64,000 nucleotides of DNA from Corynebacterium sp. CNCTC7651 (GCF_021496665.1 NZ_CP071246.1:2170001-2234000); one strand, 5' to 3'. Positions 40,621 to 50,067 are shown, counted from the first letter of the stretch. Numbers and translations are program-made. Notes: a model not told the origin generated them from the sequence alone.

Positions 40621-41265
40621 TTAGCGCTGCTCACCCTCGCCGAACGGGTTCTCATCGTCGAAGGAATCGTCCGCGAAAGTGTCCTCAGCGTCCGCCATCT
40701 GCGCCTGCTGCTCAGCCAGCTGGCGGTGGACCTCTTCCATGTCCAAGTCCTTGACCTGGCCAATCAGGTCGTCGAACGCGGCCGGGGGAAGTGCGCCCGC
40801 GTTGCGGAAGACCAAGATGCCGTCACGGAACGCCATCAGCGTCGGAATCGCCTGGATTTCCAGCGCAGCGGCAAGCTGCTGGTTCGCCTCGGTGTCCAGC
40901 TTGGCAAAGGTCACGTCCGTGTGCTTCTCGGACGCAGCCTCATACGTCGGGGCGAACTGGCGGCACGGGCCGCACCAGGATGCCCAGGCGTCGACGAAAA
41001 CAATGCCGTCCTGCGTAACCGTCTGCTCAAAAGTGTCTTCAGTGACGTCAATCGCCTGGATTTCCAGCGCAGCGGCAAGCTGCTGGTTCGCCTCGGTGTC
41101 CAGCTTGGCAAAGGTCACGTCCGTGTGCTTCTCGGACGCAGCCTCATACGTCGGGGCGAACTGGCGGCACGGGCCGCACCAGGATGCCCAGGCGTCGACG
41201 AAAACAATGCCGTCCTGCGTAACCGTCTGCTCAAAAGTGTCTTCAGTGACGTCAATCGTGCTCAT
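40621..41265 (-). CDS. Thioredoxin-like protein with an exact internal duplication
   Basis: 214 residues. A normal thioredoxin N-terminus (FVDAWASWCGPCRQFAPTY) is repeated exactly: residues 4-71 recur as 72-139, so two WCGPC active sites are present but only one C-terminal half of the fold (IPTLMAFRDGILVFRNAG). Without the duplication the protein would be 146 residues, with an acidic tail (DAEDTFADDSFDDENPF). It reduces disulfides in the family. The first copy lacks the strands after the LEIQA segment and probably cannot fold as a complete thioredoxin. Confidence 0.88.
   Translation of the reverse strand: MSTIDVTEDTFEQTVTQDGIVFVDAWASWCGPCRQFAPTYEAASEKHTDVTFAKLDTEANQQLAAALEIQAIDVTEDTFEQTVTQDGIVFVDAWASWCGPCRQFAPTYEAASEKHTDVTFAKLDTEANQQLAAALEIQAIPTLMAFRDGILVFRNAGALPPAAFDDLIGQVKDLDMEEVHRQLAEQQAQMADAEDTFADDSFDDENPFGEGEQR
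40846..41253 (-). repeat. Perfect 2 x 204-bp tandem repeat inside the thioredoxin-like gene
   Basis: Units 40846-41049 and 41050-41253 are identical at every base I compared and keep the frame (68 codons each). AATCG is present at the start of each unit and again at 41254-41258, a short homology typical of slippage or template switching. Identity means the event is recent or is an assembly error. Confidence 0.92.
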
Positions 41266-41443
41266 CTCTAACTCCTTAATTCGCGTTTGTCAGGCAGTGC
41301 TTTCAACCGTACCAGCGCCGCGGTGATTCCCTCCGCCCTCAAATCCGCACGTGGTAGCGCTGAATCGGGCTGGGGGTCTAGGGTGGGGCACACCAAGGCG
41401 GGCGCATTCAGGGCCCCGCTTTTCGACGAATGGAGGAATACCA

Positions 41444-41644
41444 ATGGCTACCCAAGAGTTCACAGTAAGTGGAATGACCTGCGGCCACTGCGAGATGAGC
41501 GTGAAGGAAGAGATCGGCGAGATCTCCGGCGTCACTGCTGTTACCGCAGACCACGCAACGGGCAAGGTCACCGTCACCGGTGAAGGCTTCACCCAGGAAG
41601 ACGTTGCCAACGCCGTTGCGGAGGCCGGCTACACGCTGGTCTAG
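41444..41644 (+). CDS. copZ: Heavy-metal-associated copper chaperone (CopZ-like)
   Basis: 66 residues from the ATG at 41444 behind TGGAGGAA. The single HMA domain has GMTCGHCEMSV, whose two cysteines bind Cu(I). It delivers copper to the P1B-ATPase encoded 60 bp downstream, whose N-terminal HMA domain has the matching GMTCTSC motif. Confidence 0.93.
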   Translation: MATQEFTVSGMTCGHCEMSVKEEIGEISGVTAVTADHATGKVTVTGEGFTQEDVANAVAEAGYTLV

Positions 41645-41704
41645 GCCCCACAATGCGCCCGGGACGCGTGCCCCGGGCAGAAAAGAAAAGAGTTGATAGC
41701 CCGC

Positions 41705-43966
41705 ATGACTGCGCCAGAGACCCCCACGGCCCTCCAACACATTGAACTTGGCGTGACCGGCATGACGTGTACGTCCTGCTCGTCCCGCGTGCAGCGCAAG
41801 TTGAACAAGAAGGACGGCGTGGAGGCCACGGTGAACTTCTCCACGGAAACCGCCACGGTGGACTTTGACCCCGAGAAGGCGACGGCGGAGGAGCTCATCG
41901 ACATTGTGCGCGGTGCGGGCTACGACGCATTTCAGCTCTCCGGCGATTCCGCTGGCCCGGCTGCAGATGGGGGTGGATCGGATGGGTCCGAGCAGGCGTC
42001 GATAAGCAATGCCCGCGAAGCGGAAGCCGAGCGCCTGAAGCGGACGACGATTTGGGCGGCGCTGATCTCCCTGCCGGTGATGCTGGTGTCCATGATCCCG
42101 GCGTGGCAGTTCACGTACTGGCAGTGGGCGGCGTTCGCGGCGACAACCCTGGTGTATTTCTCTGCCGGCTCCGTGTTTCACAAGGCTGCGCTGACCAACC
42201 TGCGTCACGGCAGCTTCACCATGGACACGCTGATTTCGCTGGGCACGACGGCGGCGTATGCCTGGTCTATCTACGCGCTGTTCTTCGGCAGCGCGGGCGA
42301 GACCGGCATGACCATGGAGATGAGCCTGAACCCGGCGCACGCCAGTATGGATGAGATTTATCTCGAGTCCGTGTGTGTGGTGATCACGTTCCTGCTGCTG
42401 GGCAGGTGGTTTGAAACCAAGGCGAAGGGGCAGAGCTCCGAGGCGCTGCGCGAACTGCTGGATATGGGCGCGAAGGACGCGGCGGTGCTGCGCGACGGCA
42501 AGGAGGTCCGCGTCCCCATTTCGCAGGTCGCGGTGGGCGACCGTATCGTGGTGCGCCCGGGCGAGAAGGTGGCGACGGACGGGCGCGTGGTCTCAGGCCA
42601 CTCCGCCATTGACGCATCCATGCTCACGGGCGAATCCGTTCCCGTCGAGGTGGCGGAGGGCGACCTGGTTACCGGCGCGACGCTGAACACCTCCGGCCGC
42701 ATTGTTGTTGAGGCGACTCGCGTGGGGTCTGACACCACGCTCGCCCAGATGGGCAAGCTGGTCAAGGACGCGCAGTCCGGCCAAGCGCCGGTGCAGCGCC
42801 TGGTGGACAAGATTGCGCAGGTGTTTGTGCCGGTGGTGATCGGCATCTCGCTGGTCACGCTGGTGGCGCACCTGGCGTTGGGCCACGGCACGGCGCACGC
42901 GTTCACCGCCGCGGTGGCGGTGCTCATCATCGCCTGCCCATGCGCGCTCGGCCTGGCTACCCCGACCGCGATCTTGGTGGGCACCGGCCGCGGCGCCCAG
43001 ATGGGCCTGCTGATCAAGGGCCCCGAGGTGCTGGAATCCACCCGCCAGGTGGACACGATTGTGCTGGACAAGACCGGCACCGTCACCAGCGGCGAGATGC
43101 GCGTGGTGTTCGTCGCCGCCGCCGACGGCTGGACCGAGGACGGCGTTCGCACCGTCGCTGCCAGCGTGGAGGCGCAGTCCGAGCACCCGATTGCCCAGGC
43201 CATCGCCGCCGGGGTGGATGCCCCTGAGGCCACCGACTTTGTCAACGAGCCGGGGGTTGGGGCTAAAGCGCTTGTCGACGGTCACTTGGTGCGCGTCGGC
43301 CGCCCCCAGCACGACCTTGGTGCTCTGCGCTCTGCTTTTAGCGATGCGGAAGCCGCCGGTGGCACTGCCGTCGCCGTTGAGGTGGACGGGGAGATCGTGG
43401 GCGTTATCGCGGTGCGCGACACCGTGAAGGAAGATTCTGCGCGGGCCATTGCCCAACTGAAAGAGCTGGGTCTACGCCCGCACCTGCTTACCGGCGATAA
43501 CGAAGGTGCTGCCCTAGCCACCGCCCGCGAGGTGGGCATCGACCCGGCTGATGTCACCGCCGGCGTGCTGCCGGAAGACAAGGTGAACGTGGTGCAGGCG
43601 CTGAAGGACAGCGGACGCAACGTGGCCATGGTGGGCGACGGCGTGAACGACGCCGCGGCGCTTGCCACTGCAGACCTGGGCATGGCGATGGGTGCAGGCT
43701 CCGACGTTGCCATCGAGGCCTCCGACATCACCCTGATGCGGGACTCGCTCGGCTCCGCCGTCGATGCGATCCGCCTATCCCGGAAGACGCTGAAGACCAT
43801 CAAGGGCAACCTGTTCTGGGCCTTCGCGTACAACGTGATCTTGATCCCGGTCGCGGCGCTGGGCTGGCTGAACCCCATGCTGGCCGGGATCGCCATGGCG
43901 TTCTCCAGCGTGTTCGTGGTCACGAACTCGCTGCGCCTCCGGGGGTTTAAGGCCAGCGAGGCCTAA
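41705..43966 (+). CDS. copA: Copper-translocating P1B-type ATPase
   Basis: 753 residues from the ATG at 41705; a TTG at 41693 is possible. An N-terminal HMA domain (GMTCTSC, residues 19-25) is followed by eight membrane segments. The transport motif Cys-Pro-Cys is at 411-413 ([14 protein letters not shown]). The phosphorylated Asp455 lies in DKTGT, and HP and [10 protein letters not shown] motifs are present. The CPC motif and chaperone neighbour point to Cu(I) export. No CsoR-like regulator is next to it. Confidence 0.94.
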   Translation: MTAPETPTALQHIELGVTGMTCTSCSSRVQRKLNKKDGVEATVNFSTETATVDFDPEKATAEELIDIVRGAGYDAFQLSGDSAGPAADGGGSDGSEQASISNAREAEAERLKRTTIWAALISLPVMLVSMIPAWQFTYWQWAAFAATTLVYFSAGSVFHKAALTNLRHGSFTMDTLISLGTTAAYAWSIYALFFGSAGETGMTMEMSLNPAHASMDEIYLESVCVVITFLLLGRWFETKAKGQSSEALRELLDMGAKDAAVLRDGKEVRVPISQVAVGDRIVVRPGEKVATDGRVVSGHSAIDASMLTGESVPVEVAEGDLVTGATLNTSGRIVVEATRVGSDTTLAQMGKLVKDAQSGQAPVQRLVDKIAQVFVPVVIGISLVTLVAHLALGHGTAHAFTAAVAVLIIACPCALGLATPTAILVGTGRGAQMGLLIKGPEVLESTRQVDTIVLDKTGTVTSGEMRVVFVAAADGWTEDGVRTVAASVEAQSEHPIAQAIAAGVDAPEATDFVNEPGVGAKALVDGHLVRVGRPQHDLGALRSAFSDAEAAGGTAVAVEVDGEIVGVIAVRDTVKEDSARAIAQLKELGLRPHLLTGDNEGAALATAREVGIDPADVTAGVLPEDKVNVVQALKDSGRNVAMVGDGVNDAAALATADLGMAMGAGSDVAIEASDITLMRDSLGSAVDAIRLSRKTLKTIKGNLFWAFAYNVILIPVAALGWLNPMLAGIAMAFSSVFVVTNSLRLRGFKASEA

Positions 43967-44043
43967 GCCTGGGGGTTGATTGAGGCCCGGAGCGCAAATT
44001 TAACGCGCCTCGAGTTCGCCCTAAGCGGGTACGCTTCCCGTGC

Positions 44044-45567
44044 ATGGAAGCACCCCAAGCATCACAGCAGCTCACACGCACTGAGCGCCTTGACCGCCTG
44101 CCGGTCACCCCGAAACACAAGCGCCTTCTGGTCGGTTCCGGCATCGGCTGGGCCCTTGACGCGATGGACATCGGCCTGGTGTCCTTCATTATCGCCGCGC
44201 TTGCGGTCCACTGGGACCTGGATAAATCCACCACGTCCTGGATCGCATCCGTTGGCTTCATCGGCATGGCCATCGGTGCCTCGCTTGCTGGCCTGCTGGC
44301 AGACAAGATCGGGCGCCGCCAAGTCTTCGCCGTGACGCTGCTGATCTATGGCCTTGCCACCGGCGCCTCCGCCTTGGCCACCTCCGTGGGCATGCTCATG
44401 GTGTTCCGCTTCATCGTCGGCCTTGGCCTAGGCGGCGAGCTGCCGGTCGCGTCCACGCTGGTCAGCGAGTTCTCACCCCGCAAGGTGCGCGGGCGGATGG
44501 TGGTCATCCTGGAGGCATTCTGGGCCGTCGGCTGGATTTTGGCCGCAATCATCGGAACCTTCATCGTCGCCCAGAGTGAAACCGGCTGGCGCTGGGGCCT
44601 CGCCCTCGGCGCGGTGCCGGCGCTATACGCGCTCTACGTGCGCATGGGCCTGCCGGAGTCGGTCCGCTTCTTGGAATCCAAGGGCCGCCACGAGGAGGCG
44701 GAGCAGATCGTCCGTTCCTTCGAGGCAGAGGCCGATCCCGCAGACTACGACACTTCCGTCCCACCCAAGGATAAGGAGATCCGCGGCGGCATCTGGGGCC
44801 CGGATCTGCGCGCCCGCACTGCCGCGTTCTGGATCGTCTGGTTCTGCGTGTCGCTCGCGTACTACGGCGCATTCATCTGGATCCCCTCGCTGCTCGTGAG
44901 CCAGGGATTCACGCTGGTGCGCTCTTTCAGCTTCACCCTGATCATCACCCTCGCCCAACTGCCGGGCTACGCAGCCGCCGCCTGGCTCATCGAGGTCTGG
45001 GGCCGCCGCACCACGCTCTCCGTCTTCCTCGGCGGCTCCGCGGTGTCCGCTCTGCTCTACGGCTTGGCAACGGCCGAATGGCAGATCATCGCAGCCGGAT
45101 GCCTCCTCTCCTTCTTCAACCTCGGCGCATGGGGCGCGCTCTACGCGATTGGCCCGGAGCTCTACCCCACCGCCATCCGCGCCACCGGCACGGGCGCAGG
45201 CGCATCCTTCGGCCGCATCGGCTCCATCCTCGCGCCGCTGATCGTCCCGCCGGTGCTGGCGTTCGGCGGCAACATCGCCGTGTTCAGCGTCTTTGCGGTA
45301 GCGTTCGTTGGCCTGCGTGGCCGCATTCACCCTCCCCGAGCAGAAAGGCGTGGCGCTGGCGTAGGGGCTGGCGACTTCGATCATGGGCCCACTTGGTTAC
45401 GTGCTGCTGCAAGGAATCGTCGCAATCATCGGCGTCCTCGTGCTCTGGTTCGTTGCGCAGCGCAAACTCGGCTTCCGCTGGGCCGCTCTGGGGTGGGGCG
45501 CGCTGGCGTTCCCTCTCTCCCAGTTGGCCCGTGTGGCAGTAATCTCACCACTCAATGTGGGCCTTGA
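44044..45567 (+). CDS. MFS transporter (sugar/metabolite:H+ type), C-terminus frameshifted
   Basis: 507 residues as read, with about twelve membrane segments and the MFS signatures DKIGRRQVF and RFIVGLGLGGELPVASTLVSEF. It resembles the aromatic-acid/sugar-transporter branch. After VAFV near 45310 the product turns into Arg/Gly-rich sequence that overlaps the YhfC gene. Removing one G at 45310-45311 gives ACVAAFTLPEQKGVALA and a stop at 45362-45364, 18 bp before YhfC. The native gene is therefore probably 44044-45364, 440 residues. Confidence 0.8.
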   Translation: MEAPQASQQLTRTERLDRLPVTPKHKRLLVGSGIGWALDAMDIGLVSFIIAALAVHWDLDKSTTSWIASVGFIGMAIGASLAGLLADKIGRRQVFAVTLLIYGLATGASALATSVGMLMVFRFIVGLGLGGELPVASTLVSEFSPRKVRGRMVVILEAFWAVGWILAAIIGTFIVAQSETGWRWGLALGAVPALYALYVRMGLPESVRFLESKGRHEEAEQIVRSFEAEADPADYDTSVPPKDKEIRGGIWGPDLRARTAAFWIVWFCVSLAYYGAFIWIPSLLVSQGFTLVRSFSFTLIITLAQLPGYAAAAWLIEVWGRRTTLSVFLGGSAVSALLYGLATAEWQIIAAGCLLSFFNLGAWGALYAIGPELYPTAIRATGTGAGASFGRIGSILAPLIVPPVLAFGGNIAVFSVFAVAFVGLRGRIHPPRAERRGAGVGAGDFDHGPTWLRAAARNRRNHRRPRALVRCAAQTRLPLGRSGVGRAGVPSLPVGPCGSNLTTQCGP

Positions 45568-46195
45568 GCGGATCTTGGACCCGGCCATCGCGATTACCGC
45601 AATCACCGCCGTGATGGTGATTTCCTCCGGTCTGTTCGAGGAAAGCACCCGCTGGATAGTCATGCGCTACTGGGCGAAGGGGGTGCGCTCATGGCGCGAG
45701 GGCGTGGGCTTCGGTCTTGGCCACGGCGGCATCGAAGCCATGCTGCTCCTAGGCAACGCGATGGTGAGCAACATCGCGATGCTGCAGTTCGGCGACGTGA
45801 TCCGCGACCAGGTGGCACGAGCCGACAACCCTGATGCCCTCACGGCTTTCGATGCCCAGACCGAGATGCTGAACAACATCGGTCTCAACCTGGTGGCCAT
45901 GAGCTGGTACGAGCGCATCTTAGCCATCATCTTCCACGTCGCCATGTCCGTACTCATCCTGCGCGCCGTGCGCGAGCAGAAGTGGCAGCTGTGGCTAGTG
46001 GCGGTGCTCGCCCACATCGCGTTCAACACCATAGCTGTCACCCTCGCCCCGGTCAGCTACCTCGCGCTGTACATCGCGCTGACGGCACTCACCGCCGTCG
46101 TCGTGTGGGCGCTTGCTGCCGGCCCGCTCTCACGAAAGGCGGTCGACGGGTCGCGTCAAGATGAGGGGCTTGAACCGAACGTCGTAAAGCAATAG
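45383..46195 (+). CDS. YhfC-family putative intramembrane metalloprotease
   Basis: 270 residues with seven or eight membrane segments. LFEESTRWIVMRYW and GLGHGGIEAMLL give the Glu-Glu and His positions of the CPBP/YhfC fold. Members are suspected membrane proteases but the family's activity is poorly known. It follows the MFS gene on the same strand and is convergent with dnaB, with 4 bp between stops. Confidence 0.82.
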   Translation: MGPLGYVLLQGIVAIIGVLVLWFVAQRKLGFRWAALGWGALAFPLSQLARVAVISPLNVGLERILDPAIAITAITAVMVISSGLFEESTRWIVMRYWAKGVRSWREGVGFGLGHGGIEAMLLLGNAMVSNIAMLQFGDVIRDQVARADNPDALTAFDAQTEMLNNIGLNLVAMSWYERILAIIFHVAMSVLILRAVREQKWQLWLVAVLAHIAFNTIAVTLAPVSYLALYIALTALTAVVVWALAAGPLSRKAVDGSRQDEGLEPNVVKQ

Positions 46196-46199
46196 CCCC

Positions 46200-47759
46200 C
46201 TAACCGCGCGCCATGTTCACGAAGCGGGAGTAGTGCAGCTGGTGCGCGACCGGGATGGTGTCGATGGGTCCGCCGCGGTGCTTGGCCACGATGATGTCGG
46301 CCTCTCCGGCGCGCTCGTCGTCGCGGTCCTGGGAGTCCGGGCGGTAGAGCAGGAACACCATGTCCGCGTCCTGCTCGAGGGAGCCTGATTCGCGGAGGTC
46401 GGCGAGCTGCGGCTTCTTGTCTGTACGAGCCTCGGGGCCACGGTTGAGCTGGGAAATCGCGATCACGGGGACCTCCAGCTCCTTGGCCAAGAGCTTCAGG
46501 TGGCGGGAGAACTCCGAGACCTCCTGGACCTCCAGCTCCTTGGCCAAGAGCTTCAGGTGGCGGGAGAACTCCGAGACCTCCTGCTGGCGGGACTCGACCT
46601 TCTTGCCGGAGCTCATCAGCTGCAGGTAATCCAGCACGATGAGGTCAAGGCCGTGCATGCGCTTGATGTTGCGGGCCTTGGTGCGGATCTCCATCATGGT
46701 GAGGTTCGGGGAATCGTCGATAAACAGCGGCGCGTCCTGGATCTCCGTGAGGCGCCTGGTCAGCTTCTCCCAGTCCCGCTCCTCCATCTGGCCCGAGCGC
46801 ATCGACGACAGCTTGATCTCCGTCTCCGCCGAAAGCAGGCGCATGATGATCTCGGAGGCGCTCATCTCCAGGGAGAAAATCACCGACGTCTTGCCGTTGT
46901 GGATCGAACACGAGCGCATGAAGTCCAGCGCGAGCGTGGACTTACCCACGCCGGGTCGCGCCGCAATGATCACCATCTGACCCGGGTGCAGGCCGTTGGT
47001 GAGATTATCCAGGTCGATGAAGCCGGTGGGCACGCCCCGCTCGAGCGCGCCGCCGGCTGCGATCTGCGTGAGCTCATCGATCGTCGGCTTCAGCAGCTGG
47101 GACAGGGACTGGAAGTCCTGGCTGCGGTCATTCTTGGCAATCTTGAAGACTTCTTGCTGGGCAAGGTCCACCAGCGCCTCGACCTCCATCCCGTCCTCGC
47201 CCTCATAGCCCAGCTGGACCACATGCGTGCCGGCGTTGACCAGCTGGCGCAGGATGGACTTCTCCGCCACGATGTCCGCGTAGTACAGCGCGTTCGCGGC
47301 CGTAGGCACCTCGGAGATCAGGGTGTGCAGGTACACTGCACCGCCGACGCGATCCAGCTGGTTCCGGCGGTCCAGGCGGCCGGCCAGGATCAGCACGTCG
47401 ATCTCGCTCGCGTCCGAGTACAGGTCCACGATCGCGCGGAAGATCATCTGGTGCGACGGGAAGTAGAAATCCTCCTCCTTCAGGCGGTCCACCACCTCCG
47501 TCACCACGTCCTGGTTCAGCATCATGGCGCCGAGCACGGAGCGTTCCGCGCGCTCATCGTGCGGCGGCTTGCGGTACTCATCCAGATCATTCCGGTCGCG
47601 GTGGAAACTCGACTGCCCGCGCCGCGTGCTGCCGCCGCGGTGGGTTTGGGCTGGGCCGCTTGGGCCGCTTGGGCCGCTTGGGCCGCTTGGGCCGTCGTCG
47701 AAGCTGTCGGTTGGCTCCGGCGGCAGGACGTAATCGTCAAAACTGTCGTTCGCAGGCAT
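46200..47759 (-). CDS. dnaB: Replicative DNA helicase with an internal 19-residue duplication
   Basis: 519 residues from the ATG at 47759 behind AAGGGGAG; a GTG five codons upstream is possible. The N-terminus has four GPS repeats. The N-terminal helical domain follows (SVLGAMMLNQDVVTEVV), then the RecA-like core with Walker A ARPGVGKST and Walker B LIVLDYLQLM. Just after Walker B, 19 residues (QEVSEFSRHLKLLAKELEV) occur twice in a row before PVIAISQLNR. The insertion lies in the conserved ATPase core of an essential protein. It unwinds DNA at the fork. Confidence 0.95.
   Translation of the reverse strand: MPANDSFDDYVLPPEPTDSFDDGPSGPSGPSGPSGPAQTHRGGSTRRGQSSFHRDRNDLDEYRKPPHDERAERSVLGAMMLNQDVVTEVVDRLKEEDFYFPSHQMIFRAIVDLYSDASEIDVLILAGRLDRRNQLDRVGGAVYLHTLISEVPTAANALYYADIVAEKSILRQLVNAGTHVVQLGYEGEDGMEVEALVDLAQQEVFKIAKNDRSQDFQSLSQLLKPTIDELTQIAAGGALERGVPTGFIDLDNLTNGLHPGQMVIIAARPGVGKSTLALDFMRSCSIHNGKTSVIFSLEMSASEIIMRLLSAETEIKLSSMRSGQMEERDWEKLTRRLTEIQDAPLFIDDSPNLTMMEIRTKARNIKRMHGLDLIVLDYLQLMSSGKKVESRQQEVSEFSRHLKLLAKELEVQEVSEFSRHLKLLAKELEVPVIAISQLNRGPEARTDKKPQLADLRESGSLEQDADMVFLLYRPDSQDRDDERAGEADIIVAKHRGGPIDTIPVAHQLHYSRFVNMARG
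46470..46583 (-). repeat. Perfect 2 x 57-bp tandem repeat inside dnaB
   Basis: Units 46470-46526 and 46527-46583 are identical and preserve the frame, duplicating 19 residues between Walker B and the next core strand. GACCTCC occurs at both ends of the unit and may have promoted slippage. Confidence 0.92.
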
Positions 47760-47828
47760 GGGCTCCCCTTCCACGTTCGCGCCTAACCATACCCCGGTTG
47801 GGCGAGGTGGAGCGCCTGTCGTCCTGAG

Positions 47829-48100
47829 TTATCCACAGGGGGTGTGGATAGAGCTCATGCTTTACGACGACTTCTTCACACCCACCCCCAATACCCTGTG
47901 GACAACTTGTGGAGAACGACGTTTTCGAACCCTGGGGAATGAGACATTTGCGCTGGTCAGCGCTGTTGTATTCGCGGTTAGTTTCACGGTGGAAAGAGTG
48001 GGGAATCTCGCTGACCTGGGCGCTTGACAAACGGGGTTTGGGGCGATCTTGCGGGTGCCACGTACCCTGAGCTGGGCTTCTTATTCTCTACTTATCCACA
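47829..48100. promoter_or_regulatory. DnaA-box cluster upstream of dnaB
   Basis: Perfect TTATCCACA boxes lie at 47829-47837 and 48092-48100 on the plus strand. One-mismatch boxes on the minus strand lie at 47843-47851 (CTATCCACA), 47897-47905 (TTGTCCACA) and 47908-47916 (TTCTCCACA). The 700-base interval from 47760 to 48466 has no convincing gene. DnaA control of dnaB or a DnaA-binding locus is inferred. Confidence 0.6.
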
Positions 48101-48285
48101 GGCCAGGTGGGTGTGTGGGAAAGGGCCCGGCGGGTGGCCGCTGGGCAGGGGGCGCGGGTGGCCGGGCGGGTGGCCGGCTGGACAGGGTGGCCGGCGAGCC
48201 CCCGGGCGGCGACCGGCGGGGCAGGTCTGTGCAACGGCCGCGGGGATAGGATCCGTCCGGACCGGCCCCGGCAACTTCCTGAGAA

Positions 48286-48361
48286 GCGCATAAGTTTGCC
48301 GACTAGTGCGCGGGCGGGTGCATCTGCCCAGGTGGGTGCGCAAATAGAGAAACTTACGCGC
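48286..48361. repeat. Palindromic interspersed element, copy A
   Basis: Outer arms GCGCATAAGTTT and AAACTTACGCGC pair at 11 of 12 positions. Inner arms TGCGC/GCGCA and GGGC/GCCC extend the structure. The segment CTGAGAAG-GCATAAGTTTGCCGACT and the later GCCCAGGTG-GTGC recur in copy B at 56859-56934 on the opposite strand. A G-rich low-complexity stretch (48100-48240) precedes it. Confidence 0.7.
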
Positions 48362-48466
48362 GCGTAGGGGCTAGGTGGCACGGTGTCCCGCTAGGGGTGG
48401 ACCGGCGGCTGGCCGCTGCGCCGGCCCAGGCCAAGGCGGCCCTGGCCCGGCAAGGGTGCTAGGCGC

Positions 48467-48640
48467 CTACTTCCGGGACTTCACAATGCCGCGGCCCACC
48501 ATAAAGACGCCGGCGATCCAGCTCACGGCCGCGGTCAGGTATGAGATCGACCCCCAGGCAAAGGCCACGGCCACAAAACCGAGGAGAAAGATGACAATAC
48601 CGAGGATGATGTCCTGCTTAGCGGTGGTGTTGGTGTTCAC
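48467..48640 (-). CDS. Small membrane protein of 57 residues
   Basis: From the GTG at 48640 the product reads VNTNTTAKQDIILGIVIFLL... and ends RGIVKSRK. Two membrane segments lie near residues 10-28 and 34-50. The longer frame upstream is GC-rich low-complexity sequence without a start signal. I do not recognise the family. It lies between the dnaB upstream region and rplI. Confidence 0.6.
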   Translation of the reverse strand: MNTNTTAKQDIILGIVIFLLGFVAVAFAWGSISYLTAAVSWIAGVFMVGRGIVKSRK

Positions 48641-48774
48641 GTCGCCCCATCGTACGGGCAAACCCCCGGCGGCAGCCGCGGCAACGCCACGCACCCACCC
48701 AGGGCAGCCGCGGTAGCGCCGGGCACCCACCCAACGCAGCCGCGGCAACGCCGGGGGCCCACCCAGGGCACAAG

Positions 48775-48858
48775 AAAACGGCGCGGGCCGCGGAGCTCCT
48801 CACAAGCTCCGCCCAGTCAGAGCTCCTCACAAGCTCCGACTCTGGCCCGCGCCGTTTT
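48775..48858. terminator. Terminator downstream of rplI with a duplicated inner hairpin
   Basis: AAAACGGCGCGGGCC (48775-48789) pairs perfectly with GGCCCGCGCCGTTTT (48844-48858). Inside, GAGCTCCTCACAAGCTCCG occurs twice (48793-48811 and 48820-48838), each copy able to form its own AGCT stem. The A and T tracts suit termination in both directions. Confidence 0.8.
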
Positions 48859-48912
48859 CGCGCTGTTGTCGTTGGATCGCGTGGTTTTTCCCAAGCGATC
48901 GTCGATAAGCGT

Positions 48913-49365
48913 TTAAGCGCTTACGACCTCGAAGTTCACCTTGCCCTCCACGTCGTCGTGGAGAGTGACCTTGACCTGGTAGCCACCGGTCTTGGTAACA
49001 AGGCCCTTCGGCACGTTGATGCGGCGCTTGTCCAGGGACGGGCCGCCTGCAGCCTTCACGGCGTCTGCAATGTCAGCCGGCTTCACGGAGCCGAACAGCT
49101 TGCCGTTGCCAGCGGTGCGCACGGGCACCTTCACGCCGGTGAGCTGGTCGAGCTGGTCGCGCAGCTCCTTTGCGTGCTCCAGGTCGCGGACCTGACGGTC
49201 TGCCTGTGCGCGCTTGATGTCTTCGATCTGCTTCTCTGCACCGCGGGTGGCCGGGATGGCAAGACCGCGCGGGAGGAGAAGGTTGCGTCCGTAGCCGTCC
49301 TTGACCTCGACGATGTCGCCGGGCTCTCCAAGGTTCTCAACGGCAGCGGTGAGGATCAGCTTCAT
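48913..49365 (-). CDS. rplI: 50S ribosomal protein L9
   Basis: 150 residues, full length. MKLILTAAVENLGEPGDIVEVKDGYGRNLLLPRGLAIPAT is the L9 N-terminal RNA-binding domain, and a long helix and C-terminal domain follow. It binds 23S rRNA. It is the last gene of the rpsF-ssb-rplI group on the minus strand, 54 bp after ssb. A copy of the CGTCGATAAGC motif lies right after its stop. Confidence 0.97.
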   Translation of the reverse strand: MKLILTAAVENLGEPGDIVEVKDGYGRNLLLPRGLAIPATRGAEKQIEDIKRAQADRQVRDLEHAKELRDQLDQLTGVKVPVRTAGNGKLFGSVKPADIADAVKAAGGPSLDKRRINVPKGLVTKTGGYQVKVTLHDDVEGKVNFEVVSA

Positions 49366-49419
49366 AGCGTCCTAACCTTCCTTCAGTTGTGAAAATTTCT
49401 GTGTGGGTTTTTGTCTGCT

Positions 49420-50067
49420 TTAGAACGGAGGCTCATCGTCCATCCCGCCGAAACCACCGGCGGGAGGTGCGGAATTCCACGGATCATTGTCAGGCTGCTG
49501 GTTCTGGCCCTGGCCGCCAAACCCGCCCTGGGACTGCTGGGGCTGGGAGTTAAACCCGCCCTGGTTGCCCTGCGGCTGGTTCTGGCTCTGGTTGAAACCA
49601 CCCTGGCCGCTCTGGCCGCCCTGGCCACCCTGCTGGTTAAAGCCGCCCTGGCCGCCCTGGTTGCGCTGGCCACCGCCGCCGTAGTTCCCCCCGCCCTCAC
49701 GCGGGGTGCGGTTCACGGTTGCGGTCGCGTACTTCAGGGACGGGCCGACTTCTTCGACCTCAATCTCAAACACCGTGCGGCTCTCGCCCTCACGGGTCTG
49801 GTAGGAGCGCTGCTTCAGGCGGCCGTTCACAATCACGCGCATGCCCTTGGTCAGGGTCTCCGCGACGTTCTCGGCCATCTGGCGCCAGCAGTTGCAGGTG
49901 AGGAACAGGGCTTCGCCGTCTTCCCACTGGTTCGTCTCACGGTTGAAGGACCGCGGGGTGGACGCGATGCGGAAGTTCGCAACAGCGGCACCGCTCGGGA
50001 TGAACCGAAGTTCCGGATCAGCAACCAGGTTGCCAACCACGGTGATGGGAGTATCGCCTTGAGCCAT
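49420..50067 (-). CDS. ssb: Single-stranded DNA-binding protein
   Basis: 215 residues. The OB fold (residues about 1-115) has [25 protein letters not shown] Gly/Gln/Asn-rich linker ([14 protein letters not shown]) follows, and the acidic tip GMDDEPPF recruits partner proteins. It coats single-stranded DNA during replication and repair. It lies between rpsF and rplI, the usual arrangement. Confidence 0.97.
   Translation of the reverse strand: MAQGDTPITVVGNLVADPELRFIPSGAAVANFRIASTPRSFNRETNQWEDGEALFLTCNCWRQMAENVAETLTKGMRVIVNGRLKQRSYQTREGESRTVFEIEVEEVGPSLKYATATVNRTPREGGGNYGGGGQRNQGGQGGFNQQGGQGGQSGQGGFNQSQNQPQGNQGGFNSQPQQSQGGFGGQGQNQQPDNDPWNSAPPAGGFGGMDDEPPF

Noticed and set aside
47829..48100. 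Chromosomal origin of replication
   Set aside because: There is a DnaA-box cluster, but dnaA, dnaN and rpmH are absent and no AT-rich unwinding region is evident.
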